The notes under the pieces: generated by a model
Seen by the model: the letters and a program-made list of their open reading frames with translations, nothing else
The model's database searches: none
Told to the model about the DNA's origin: nothing
Position numbers and translations under genes: made by a program
Shown here: positions 8,084 through 16,072 of the stretch, piece by piece
How positions within the stretch are numbered: position 1 is the first letter of the stretch
Layout: every line of letters starts with the position of its first letter
Source: CAJPPJ01 sp963545265
Lineage (GTDB): Bacteria; Bacillota_I; Bacilli_A; RF39; UBA660
DNA length: 64,000 bases
Assembly (NCBI GenBank): GCA_963545265.1
Contig: CAUUHY010000002.1
Coordinates: 1 to 64,000, forward strand
Direction of reading: 5' to 3'

Positions 8084-9103
8084 ATGAATGAAAGAAAGAT
8101 AAATGTTCTTGAAGTAGGTGAGTATAAGAAAAATTTAGAAGATGTAACTCATTATATCGATGATTGTATTAATAGAATATATGGTGGTATTAAGGCTTTA
8201 ACTTCTCAAAATATTATTGAAGGTGAAATATCAAATACTTTAGAAGATGCTTATGAAGAATTAAGTAAAATTAGAACAGAAGTAAATGAAGAACTTGATT
8301 CTTTTACAGGTTGGATAGGAAAAAATATAGAAGATACTACTTTATTAGATGAAAGACATGCTAGAGAACTTGAAAATGAACTTAATAGTATGGATTTCTT
8401 TAAAGATGGTTATACTATATCTGGTGGTAATGCTTTCTTAACTGGTGACAATAATATGAAATTTAATTCGCCAAATGGAACAAAAGAAGATAACAATTCA
8501 TCAGATAACAATCAAGCAAAAGATAATAATTCTAAAGATAGTGATAAACAAGAAGAAATAAAAAAACAACATCAAAATGATAAATCTGAAAATAAAGAAA
8601 TAAAATATCAAACAAGAGATGTATTTGATGATATTAAAGGAGAATATCGAAGATATGATGGAGAGGAATATGATTACACATTATATAGTCTAACTTACGT
8701 TAAAAATAATAAATATAATTTAAATGAAGTTAAAAATGAATATAGAATATATGAAGAATATAATGATACTTCACAAAAAATATTAACGTTAAAAAATGGT
8801 AAGACATCTGATGATATTAAAGAATATTTTAATATGTTATATAAAGAAAATGGAATTGGTGCACCTCTTGTAGACGCTATTAATAAGTATGATTCAAAAG
8901 ATTTAAGTTATAAATATGTTATAAAAACAAATATTGATGGAATTTCTAAAGATTGGGAATATAAAACTTCTGAAAATTTAACTACTAAAGAATTATATTC
9001 AAAATATATTAATTATTTAGAAGAAAATACAACAAATAGTAGTATTATCGATTTTCCTCAACAAGGACAAGTTGGTGTATTTGTTCAAACAAAAGATGAA
9101 TAA
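8084..9103 (+). CDS. WXG100-cassette long protein 2: family B N-domain with unknown C-domain
   Basis: In this 339-residue protein, residues 1-105 match the 7404 protein (YIDDCINRIYGG, IIEGE, TLLDERHARELE). Residues about 125-175 are a low-complexity Asn/Asp/Ser/Lys linker. Residues about 180-339 form a Tyr-rich, mixed alpha/beta C-domain unlike that of long protein 1. There is no signal peptide or membrane segment, as expected for a type VII substrate. AAGGAG precedes the ATG. It is the last gene of the cassette and is followed by a terminator. Whether the C-domain is a toxin or structural cannot be told from sequence. Confidence 0.8.
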   Translation: MNERKINVLEVGEYKKNLEDVTHYIDDCINRIYGGIKALTSQNIIEGEISNTLEDAYEELSKIRTEVNEELDSFTGWIGKNIEDTTLLDERHARELENELNSMDFFKDGYTISGGNAFLTGDNNMKFNSPNGTKEDNNSSDNNQAKDNNSKDSDKQEEIKKQHQNDKSENKEIKYQTRDVFDDIKGEYRRYDGEEYDYTLYSLTYVKNNKYNLNEVKNEYRIYEEYNDTSQKILTLKNGKTSDDIKEYFNMLYKENGIGAPLVDAINKYDSKDLSYKYVIKTNIDGISKDWEYKTSENLTTKELYSKYINYLEENTTNSSIIDFPQQGQVGVFVQTKDE

Positions 9104-9111
9104 AATTTTAA

Positions 9112-9134
9112 AAGAAGATTACTTCTTTTTTTTT
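9112..9134 (+). terminator. Terminator of the WXG100 cassette
   Basis: AAGAAG (9112-9117) pairs with CTTCTT (9122-9127) across a four-base loop, followed by a T run to 9134. Confidence 0.75.
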
Positions 9135-9148
9135 GTTTCTAAATGTAG

Positions 9149-9160
9149 TATAATTTAATT
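9149..9160 (+). promoter_or_regulatory. -10 box set for a leaderless HD-hydrolase mRNA
   Basis: TATAAT at 9149-9154 ends six bases before the ATG at 9161. Transcription would begin at or next to the A of the start codon. There is no room for a Shine-Dalgarno. No clear -35 is seen. Confidence 0.6.
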
Positions 9161-9667
9161 ATGAACTATAAAATAATGTCAGATATTGAATATATGGATA
9201 TGGTTAATGATATCCTTGATAATAAAGAATTTTTAAAGTTAAAGTTTTATCGACATCATGATAATACAAGATTAGATCATTCTTTGAAAGTTTCTTATAC
9301 TGCATTTAAACTTGCTAAAAAATTTAACTTGGATTTTAAATCAGTTGCAAGAGCAGGACTTTTACATGACTTTTTTTATGGAGACTTAAGATATATTAAT
9401 GTAATTGAAAGAAAGTATATGTTAAATTCTCATCCTTATTTTTCATGTTATAATGCAAGTAAATTTTTTAATTTAAATGATAAAGAAAAAAATATGATTA
9501 CTTCTCATATGTTTCCAATATCCTATGAAATACCTAAATATAAAGAAAGTATTTTACTTAATATAGCAGATGATATAGAAGCATTAAAAGAAGTTTGGAT
9601 TTATATAAGAGATAGACTTAAACATAACATTAACTTAATTTTAATAATGTTAAACGAGGTAATATGA
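9161..9667 (+). CDS. HD-domain metal-dependent hydrolase
   Basis: HD-domain phosphohydrolases bind one or two metals through His and Asp. Seen here are the first His in RLDHSLKVSY (about residue 44), the HD pair in LLHDFFYGD (about residue 69), and a late Asp in IADDIEAL, which together fit the H...HD...D pattern. At 168 residues it is a small single-domain member. The substrate is unknown; relatives include nucleotide phosphohydrolases. The stop overlaps the ATG of the next gene (ATGA), so the two are coupled. Confidence 0.85.
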   Translation: MNYKIMSDIEYMDMVNDILDNKEFLKLKFYRHHDNTRLDHSLKVSYTAFKLAKKFNLDFKSVARAGLLHDFFYGDLRYINVIERKYMLNSHPYFSCYNASKFFNLNDKEKNMITSHMFPISYEIPKYKESILLNIADDIEALKEVWIYIRDRLKHNINLILIMLNEVI

Positions 9668-10188
9668 AAGAATTTGAAGATAAAGAAGCTCTTGAACAAT
9701 TATTAAGCGTTGTTCAAGAAAATTTAAAAGATAAGAAGAAGGAAGAAGAAGTAGACAATTCTATAAAGAAACTTTTTTCAAAATTATATTTTAAAGATAA
9801 ATATACAAAAAGTACTACTTTAATATGGAATAGAGAAAAAGATAATCAGTTTTTATATGGTAACTTTGTAAAACCTATGAAAGTAATTTCTCCTCTTAAA
9901 AAGTTTATTAATTCTGATACACATTTCTTTATTGTGCATTATATTAATGATAGTTTTAGATTTTATTATTTTAAAAATTTAAAGTTAGAGAAAAATTTAC
10001 TTATAGAAAATAGTGATATAGATAAGTTTTTAGAATTAATACCTATATATCCAATAGATGAATGCTTAAATCCTATGATAATAGATATGACTAAAAATAT
10101 GTTAAAAGTACTAGAGTTATTACCAACAGATGGTAGAATAAAGATAGAAGAAGATAATATTGATTTTATAACATATGTTTATAGCTAG
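9664..10188 (+). CDS. Hypothetical cytoplasmic protein (174 aa)
   Basis: I do not recognise it. A charged helical N-terminus (about residues 1-45) is followed by a mixed alpha/beta core with aromatic-rich strands (TLIWNREKDN, FFIVHYINDSFRFYYF). There is no signal peptide or membrane helix. It overlaps the HD gene by four bases and lies nine bases before ackA, so it sits in the HD-hypothetical-ackA operon. Confidence 0.75.
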   Translation: MKEFEDKEALEQLLSVVQENLKDKKKEEEVDNSIKKLFSKLYFKDKYTKSTTLIWNREKDNQFLYGNFVKPMKVISPLKKFINSDTHFFIVHYINDSFRFYYFKNLKLEKNLLIENSDIDKFLELIPIYPIDECLNPMIIDMTKNMLKVLELLPTDGRIKIEEDNIDFITYVYS

Positions 10189-10196
10189 GAGGGAAT

Positions 10197-11378
10197 ATGA
10201 AAATTTTATCAATAAATGCAGGAAGTAGTTCTTTAAAATTTACTTTATACAAGATGCCAGAAGAAGAAAAAATAGTAACTGGTCAATTTGAAAGAATTGG
10301 AATAAAAGATGGAAGTTATAAAATAAAAGTAGCTGGAGAAAAAATAGAAAAACAACAAGATTTAAAAGATCATAAAGTTGCTATAGATATTTTATTAAAA
10401 GAATTAATAGATTTAAAAATAATAGAAGATTTAAATGAAATAAAAGCAGTAGGACATAGAGTTGTTCAAGGAGCAGATAAGTATGATGATTCAGTTATTA
10501 TAACTGATGAAGTAGTAAAAGATGTAGAAAAATTTTCATCTCTTGCACCACTTCATAATCCTGCTAATTTAATTGGATATCAAGCAGTTAAAGAAAAATT
10601 AAGTGATGCAAAACATGTAGCAATATTTGATACAGCATTTCATCAATCAATACCAAAAGTAAAATATACTTATCCATTACCACTTGAATTTTTAGATTTA
10701 AAAGTTAGAAAATATGGTTTTCATGGTACAAGTCATAAGTATATTACAGAGTATATGGAAAAATATTTAAATAAAGAAAAAGTTAATTTAATTATTTGTC
10801 ATATTGGTAATGGTGCTAGTATTACAGCTGTAAAGGATTCTAAATCTTTTGATACATCGATGGGATTTACACCAGTATCAGGTTTAATGATGGGAACAAG
10901 ATGTGGAGATATAGATGTTTCTATAGCACCATATATTATGGAAAAACTTAATATTACAATAGATGAATTTATGAATATTTGTAATAAGAAGAGTGGTTTA
11001 CTAGGAGTTTCAGAGTATTCTAGTGATTCTAGAGATATAGAAGCAAAAGTAGAAGAAAAAGATGAAAAAGCAATACTTGCAACAGATATATATGCAGATA
11101 AAGTTGTTAATTATATAGCTAATTACTATTTTGCACTTGAAGGTAAACTGGATGGAATAGTATTTACTGCAGGTATTGGAGAAAATTCTGCAACAACTAG
11201 AAAAAGAATAATTGATAAATTAAAATGTATTGATATCTTTTTAGATGAAAAAACAAATGATGAAACTAGAGGAGATTTTGGAATAATATCTTCAAAAGAC
11301 TCAAAATATAATGTTTATGTTGTACCAACTGATGAAGAAGTAGAAATAGCAAGAGATACATATAGACTTACAAAATAA
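10197..11378 (+). CDS. ackA: Acetate kinase
   Basis: Acetate kinase interconverts acetyl phosphate plus ADP with acetate plus ATP, the substrate-level ATP step of mixed-acid fermentation. Signatures are the N-terminal NAGSSSLKF (residues 6-14), GHRVVQGA with the substrate Arg, FDTAFH with the catalytic Asp, YGFHGTSH, and the phosphate loop GNGAS. The length of 393 is normal. AGGAGG lies five bases before ATG. Phosphotransacetylase is not nearby. A fermentative lifestyle is implied. Confidence 0.97.
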   Translation: MKILSINAGSSSLKFTLYKMPEEEKIVTGQFERIGIKDGSYKIKVAGEKIEKQQDLKDHKVAIDILLKELIDLKIIEDLNEIKAVGHRVVQGADKYDDSVIITDEVVKDVEKFSSLAPLHNPANLIGYQAVKEKLSDAKHVAIFDTAFHQSIPKVKYTYPLPLEFLDLKVRKYGFHGTSHKYITEYMEKYLNKEKVNLIICHIGNGASITAVKDSKSFDTSMGFTPVSGLMMGTRCGDIDVSIAPYIMEKLNITIDEFMNICNKKSGLLGVSEYSSDSRDIEAKVEEKDEKAILATDIYADKVVNYIANYYFALEGKLDGIVFTAGIGENSATTRKRIIDKLKCIDIFLDEKTNDETRGDFGIISSKDSKYNVYVVPTDEEVEIARDTYRLTK

Positions 11379-11400
11379 AAAAGAATAAAGGGAGTAAATT

Positions 11401-12636
11401 ATGAATAACAATAATATATCAGCAGATTGGAATAATGTTGTAAGTAATAATGTACCTGCAAATACTTCTGCAGTACCAAACGTTACTATAAATAATGCTA
11501 GTCCATACGCTAACAATAATATTAAGACAAAGAAGAAATTTAAGTCTATTAAAAAAAACGATAATTCAATGAAAATAATCTTTATAGTAATAGGAGTTTT
11601 AATAGCTTTGATATGTGCTTTTATATTGATATTTCCATTATTTAATAAGAAAAAAGGATATAAAGAAGCTATTATTAAATCAAATAATTTTTATTCATTA
11701 AAATATAATGCAAATGTTTGGAAAAAAACAGATAATTATTTAGTTAATTCAAAAAATTCTAAATTTAAAGTAGATACTGCATTACAATTAAAAGCTATTG
11801 AATCTTATAATTTTTCAAAAAAAGAAAGTAGATTAGAAATACTTTACTTATTGAAAGCAGATTACAAGAGATCGAATTTAACTGTTGCTATGTCGGATTC
11901 AGATTTTAAATTATTAAAAAACGGAGTATATTTAGCGACTTTTGAATACTCTGCAAATAGTGGAAATAAGACAGTTAAAGGTAAAAAATATACTATTATA
12001 GCTCCAGATTATAATTTTATTATGCATGTAACATCTGGTCTTGGTGAAAAGGAAACAAATCAAGAACTTGATAATCAAATTATAACTATATTAAAAACAC
12101 TTGATATATTAGTTAAGAGAGTAGAAAAAACTAAAGTAGTTACAACAACTCAAACTAAACCTACAGTCTCAACAGAAACGGTAGTAGAACAAAAAAATTA
12201 TCAAGTGATTGGAAGTAGCAATTATGGATATATGAAAGTACCAAGCAATTGGAAAAAGTTTGTAGATAAATCAAATGCAACAATAACTAATTTACAATAT
12301 ATATCAAATGATTTAAGATATGTTGTTACCATGACATCTCTTAGTAAAAATGCTAATATTACAGCTTTGGATTATTTAAAAACAATAGAAGAAAAATATA
12401 ATAAAACTAATGTAGTACAATATGCTAAAATGACTAGAGAAAGAATAGGAACAAAAAAATATGAATCTTATAGATTGGATATGTATTTAGAAGATGATAA
12501 GATTTGGGTTTCAGCTTGGGCATTTAGAGCCGAAGATGATAGAATTCATTATGTATCTATAGAAGGAAATAATAACAACAGTACAGTGTTTAATTATATT
12601 AATACGTATTCATTTAATAGAGTTGATATAAAATAA
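11401..12636 (+). CDS. Single-pass membrane protein with duplicated extracytoplasmic domain
   Basis: The layout is an Asn-rich cytoplasmic N-terminus (residues 1-40), a Lys-rich stop, one membrane helix (about residues 58-80, IIFIVIGVLIALICAFILIF), then about 330 outside residues. These appear to hold two copies of one alpha/beta domain separated by a Thr/Val linker near residue 245. Copy one begins FYSLKYNANVWKK (about residue 98) and copy two YGYMKVPSNWKKF (about residue 277). The pattern recalls PsbP/Mog1-type folds, but that is inference. GGGAG precedes the ATG. It ends in a strong terminator. Function unknown. Confidence 0.8.
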   Translation: MNNNNISADWNNVVSNNVPANTSAVPNVTINNASPYANNNIKTKKKFKSIKKNDNSMKIIFIVIGVLIALICAFILIFPLFNKKKGYKEAIIKSNNFYSLKYNANVWKKTDNYLVNSKNSKFKVDTALQLKAIESYNFSKKESRLEILYLLKADYKRSNLTVAMSDSDFKLLKNGVYLATFEYSANSGNKTVKGKKYTIIAPDYNFIMHVTSGLGEKETNQELDNQIITILKTLDILVKRVEKTKVVTTTQTKPTVSTETVVEQKNYQVIGSSNYGYMKVPSNWKKFVDKSNATITNLQYISNDLRYVVTMTSLSKNANITALDYLKTIEEKYNKTNVVQYAKMTRERIGTKKYESYRLDMYLEDDKIWVSAWAFRAEDDRIHYVSIEGNNNNSTVFNYINTYSFNRVDIK

Positions 12637-12657
12637 GAAGTTTTAACTTCTTTTTTT
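12635..12657 (+). terminator. Terminator after the duplicated-domain membrane protein
   Basis: AAGAAGTT (12635-12642) pairs with AACTTCTT (12645-12652) with a short loop and a T run to 12657. The stop codon is in the left arm. Confidence 0.82.
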
Positions 12658-12702
12658 ATAAACAAAGAAATGATGATAAAATTAGTATATATGGAGAAAT
12701 AT

Positions 12703-14391
12703 ATGGAAGAAGTATTGAGTAATCCTTTTTTTGAAAAAATTAAAGATTATACATTGTTTACAACATTAGATGATATAAAAAATTTAAAAGCTTCGAAAAG
12801 TTTATCTATTAAAGGAGAAGAAATATCAATTGAATTTTTAAAAAGAGTATTATTAGATGAAAAATATTACAACTATGCTTTAAATTATTTTAACGGTACA
12901 AATGATAGGTTTGTTCTTTCTAGTATTATTAACGGTGATATTGGAAGTAGTATAGAATATAATAAATCTAATTTATTTTATGGACTTAAAAAAATAAGTA
13001 AAATGCTTCAAGATGATAAAAAAGCAATAGATAGATTTGAAACATTGAAAGAAGCTTTATATATAGATAAATATGTTATTTTAAATAAAGATAAAGACTT
13101 TGAACTTGAAATAGAAAACGTTAAATATAAAGAAAAAATATTAGCTTTATTTGAATTTATAAATTTAAAAGAAGAATATTTTAAAAAAATATGTGAGAGC
13201 GATGATATAAAAACTATCAATGATATGCCAAAAGATAGGTTTTTATATATGGTTAAAACATTTCTAGAAAAAAATAAAATATTAGAAAATCACATAGTAA
13301 CAGATTCTATTCAATCTAATTATCTGCTTTTAAAACAAGGACAAATTATAGATATAGAAGCACTTAATAAACATTTAAATACAGTAGATAAAAAGTATAA
13401 ATATGTAAAGTTAGATAAACAATTAGAACAAGAAATAATATCAAATATGCCTAGTGATTTAAATAATTTGGAGAAATCTATGTATATTTATATGAAAATG
13501 TGTAAAACATTAAGTTATGATGATGAATATTATGCAGTAGATCAAAAGGGAGACGCAGTAGAAAAGCATCAAAATATTGATTATATAACTAATATTACTT
13601 TAGATAATCCTAAGGCAGTATGTTTTGAATTTAATGTTATTTATACTAAATTTTTAAATGATTTAGGAATAAATTTTGAAAGTAATTATAAAAATATGTA
13701 TGGAGAAGCATATGGAGATGCTCATGTAGAACTTGGTTTTAGAGTAGATAAATTTTTAGTAAATGCTGATTCTGTAACTACGATTTTAGGAGGAGATTTA
13801 GTTCGTTCAAAGTTAAATCAACCAGTTATTGGATTAACTTGTGTTAATAAAAATAATAAAACAAAAGAAGAATTTAATAAGTATTTAAATCATGTTAATA
13901 GTATAATTTTAAAAGAGTATAAAATAAAAGAAACTAATAAAGAAGAAAGTTTGGATGACTTATTAAAAGAATATGAGACTCTTACAAATAATATAAAGGA
14001 AGTAAAAATTCAAGATAAGTTCGATTTACTTCTTGAAAAAATAAATTTAAGTAATATGAGAGGAATTGACTCATATTATTATATAATGCAAATGAAAAAA
14101 ATTCTTTTTACAGATGAAGAATTAGTTGAAAATTTTGCTTTTAATCTTATAAGAACGAATCTTCCTCAAGATGAAGAAAAAACTGCTGGTATAGTAGGAA
14201 TATTTACAGTTAATGATTATAATATAAACGAATATGCTGATTTAAATAAATATTATCTTTTAACTGAAAATAACGAAGTTAAAGCTATAAATAAAGAGTT
14301 AATAGAAAATAAATTTGAAAGTGGCGAATATGACTTTATAAAGAAAACTGATTATGGAATTCCTGGTGTAGTATCTAATAGGAGACGATGA
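12703..14391 (+). CDS. Transglutaminase-like cysteine-protease-fold protein
   Basis: The start is set at 12703 (562 residues) because GGAG lies six bases upstream. ATGs at 12670, 12673 and 12691 have no ribosome site and fall in the likely promoter (TGA-TAAAAT near 12674). Residues about 255-365 look like a transglutaminase core: Cys307 in PKAVCFEF, His341 in GDAHVELGF and Asp356 in LVNADSV are spaced as a Cys-His-Asp triad. The rest is charged and helical with no signal peptide or membrane segment, so it is probably cytoplasmic. Substrate unknown. It overlaps the next small gene. Confidence 0.75.
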   Translation: MEEVLSNPFFEKIKDYTLFTTLDDIKNLKASKSLSIKGEEISIEFLKRVLLDEKYYNYALNYFNGTNDRFVLSSIINGDIGSSIEYNKSNLFYGLKKISKMLQDDKKAIDRFETLKEALYIDKYVILNKDKDFELEIENVKYKEKILALFEFINLKEEYFKKICESDDIKTINDMPKDRFLYMVKTFLEKNKILENHIVTDSIQSNYLLLKQGQIIDIEALNKHLNTVDKKYKYVKLDKQLEQEIISNMPSDLNNLEKSMYIYMKMCKTLSYDDEYYAVDQKGDAVEKHQNIDYITNITLDNPKAVCFEFNVIYTKFLNDLGINFESNYKNMYGEAYGDAHVELGFRVDKFLVNADSVTTILGGDLVRSKLNQPVIGLTCVNKNNKTKEEFNKYLNHVNSIILKEYKIKETNKEESLDDLLKEYETLTNNIKEVKIQDKFDLLLEKINLSNMRGIDSYYYIMQMKKILFTDEELVENFAFNLIRTNLPQDEEKTAGIVGIFTVNDYNINEYADLNKYYLLTENNEVKAINKELIENKFESGEYDFIKKTDYGIPGVVSNRRR

Positions 14392-14621
14392 TGATAGAAA
14401 GATTAAAACTATTAAATGAAAATTTAATTTTATTAAATAAAGATAATTTTAAAGAGAAGGAAAAATATTTAGTTATTAGAAAAATATTAAATAAAAAAGA
14501 TTTTCTTTTAAATACTAATATAAAATATGTTTATGCTATACTTAGAGATTTAAAATTTGAAGAAAAAGATCTTAAAAATATTTATCTTAAATTATTGGAA
14601 GAAATAAGTGATATAAAATAA
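14388..14621 (+). CDS. Small hypothetical protein coupled to the transglutaminase-like gene
   Basis: This 77-residue protein is Leu/Lys/Asn-rich and almost wholly helical by pattern, with no membrane segment. Its ATG overlaps the stop of the upstream gene (ATGATGA), so it is translationally coupled and may be a partner of that protein. No family recognised. A terminator follows directly. Confidence 0.65.
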   Translation: MMIERLKLLNENLILLNKDNFKEKEKYLVIRKILNKKDFLLNTNIKYVYAILRDLKFEEKDLKNIYLKLLEEISDIK

Positions 14622-14626
14622 AAAAG

Positions 14627-14654
14627 AACAATAGCTTATAAAACTATTGTTTTT
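14627..14654 (+). terminator. Terminator after the transglutaminase-like operon
   Basis: AACAATAG (14627-14634) pairs with CTATTGTT (14644-14651), followed by T residues. It also separates this operon from the converging tRNA-Arg gene. Confidence 0.82.
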
Positions 14655-14667
14655 TGTTTTTATATAA

Positions 14668-14742
14668 TGGTGTCCTCAGCAAGAATCGAACTTGCATCTA
14701 ATCCTTAGGAGGGATTTGTTCTATCCATTAAACTATGGGGAC
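14668..14742 (-). tRNA. tRNA-Arg (anticodon CCT)
   Basis: Read on the minus strand, 75 bases fold as a tRNA. The D-stem is GTTT/GAAC, the anticodon stem AATCC/GGATT with loop CTCCTAA giving anticodon CCT for Arg AGG codons, the variable region is short, and the T-arm is GCAAG-TTCGATT-CTTGC. CCA is encoded (14668-14670 on the plus strand read TGG). The acceptor stem has one mismatch, C5 opposite A68; the other six pairs are good. Confidence 0.93.
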
Positions 14743-14757
14743 GTTTTCCTAAATAAA

Positions 14758-14766
14758 ATTATAACA
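14758..14766 (-). promoter_or_regulatory. Extended -10 promoter of tRNA-Arg
   Basis: On the minus strand TGT-TATAAT ends 15 bases before the first base of the tRNA. No clear -35 is seen. Confidence 0.6.
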
Positions 14767-14801
14767 TAAATTTATTTTAATAAAAATATTAGCTTGTTTT
14801 A

Positions 14802-14810
14802 TGATATACT
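14802..14810 (+). promoter_or_regulatory. Extended -10 promoter of eno
   Basis: TGA-TATACT ends 18 bases before the eno ATG, with AGGAGA in between. It is a distinct promoter after the tRNA region. Confidence 0.6.
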
Positions 14811-14828
14811 TTATTATAGGAGAGTAAT

Positions 14829-16064
14829 ATGAAAATAGTAGATATTAAAGCAAGAGAAATATTAGATTCTAGAGGGAATCCAACAGTAGCTGTAAAAGTC
14901 TTTTTAGAAGATGGAGCAATTGGAGAATTTAAAGTTCCTTCAGGAGCATCAACTGGGGAAAAAGAAGCTTTAGAATTAAGAGATAATGATAAAAATAGAT
15001 ACCTTGGAAAAGGAGTTTTAATAGCAGTTAATAATGTTAATACTGTAATAAGAGAAAATTTAATTGGAATGGATGCTTACAATCAAATATTGATTGATGA
15101 AACAATGATATCCTTAGATGGAACAATGGATAAAAGTAAATTGGGAGCAAATGCTATATTAGGAGTATCTGTTGCAAACTTAAAAGCAGCAGCAGCATCT
15201 TTAAAACTTCCAATTTATAAATATATTGGTGGAATAAATGCGACTGTTTTACCAGTTCCTATGTTAAATGTAATAAATGGTGGAAGTCATGCAGATTCAA
15301 CAGTAGATTTTCAAGAATATATGATAGTACCTGTAAAAAACGTTAATTTTCATGAAAAAATAAGAATAGCTTCAGAAGTATTTCACAGTTTGAAATCTTT
15401 ATTAAAAAAGAATAATTTATCAACAGGAGTTGGTGATGAAGGTGGTTTTGCACCAAACTTTAGTAATAATGAAGAAGCTTTAATATATATAGTAGAAGCT
15501 ATTAAAAATGCTGGATATCAACCAGGTATTGATGTTGCTATAGCACTTGATGTTGCAGCTAGTGAATTCTTTGATAAAGAAAAAAGTAAATACGTCTTTA
15601 AATCAAAAGAAGAAAAAACATCTTTAGAAATGATTAATTATTTAAAAGAATTAGTTGAAAAATATCCAATTATATCTATAGAAGATGGACTTGATGAAAA
15701 CGATATAGACAATTGGATTATTTACAGTAAAGAAGTAAATAATATGATTCAAAATGTAGGAGATGATTTATTTGTTACTAATAAGAAAATATTAGCAGAA
15801 GGTATTAGAAATAATATAGCTAACTCAATACTTATTAAGTTAAATCAAATTGGAACAGTAACAGAAACTTTAGAAACTATAGAACTTGCTAAAACATATG
15901 GGTATACAACAATAATTTCTCATAGATCTGGAGAAACAGAAGATACATTTATTGCAGATCTAGCAGTAGGAGTAAATGCTGGTCAAATTAAAACAGGTTC
16001 TATGTCTAGAAGTGAAAGAATAGCAAAATATAATAGATTAATGGAAATTGAAGAAGAACTATAG
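14829..16064 (+). CDS. eno: Enolase
   Basis: Enolase converts 2-phosphoglycerate to phosphoenolpyruvate in glycolysis. Visible signatures are the N-terminal DIKAREILDSRGNPT, the loop PSGASTGEKEA, GANAILGVS, the catalytic region GVGDEGGFAPN, metal ligands in IALDVAASEF and SIEDGLDEND, catalytic Lys in LIKLNQIGT, and SHRSGETED. At 411 residues it is slightly short of the usual 425-435, with small surface deletions but every core motif. It lies nine bases before a zinc-ribbon membrane protein and no other glycolytic gene is near. AGGAGA supports the start. Confidence 0.97.
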   Translation: MKIVDIKAREILDSRGNPTVAVKVFLEDGAIGEFKVPSGASTGEKEALELRDNDKNRYLGKGVLIAVNNVNTVIRENLIGMDAYNQILIDETMISLDGTMDKSKLGANAILGVSVANLKAAAASLKLPIYKYIGGINATVLPVPMLNVINGGSHADSTVDFQEYMIVPVKNVNFHEKIRIASEVFHSLKSLLKKNNLSTGVGDEGGFAPNFSNNEEALIYIVEAIKNAGYQPGIDVAIALDVAASEFFDKEKSKYVFKSKEEKTSLEMINYLKELVEKYPIISIEDGLDENDIDNWIIYSKEVNNMIQNVGDDLFVTNKKILAEGIRNNIANSILIKLNQIGTVTETLETIELAKTYGYTTIISHRSGETEDTFIADLAVGVNAGQIKTGSMSRSERIAKYNRLMEIEEEL

Positions 16065-16072
16065 GAGACATT

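Noticed and set aside
12670..12702. Earlier in-frame ATGs for the transglutaminase-like gene
   Set aside because: They lie in the likely promoter without a Shine-Dalgarno; GGAG six bases before 12703 supports the later start.
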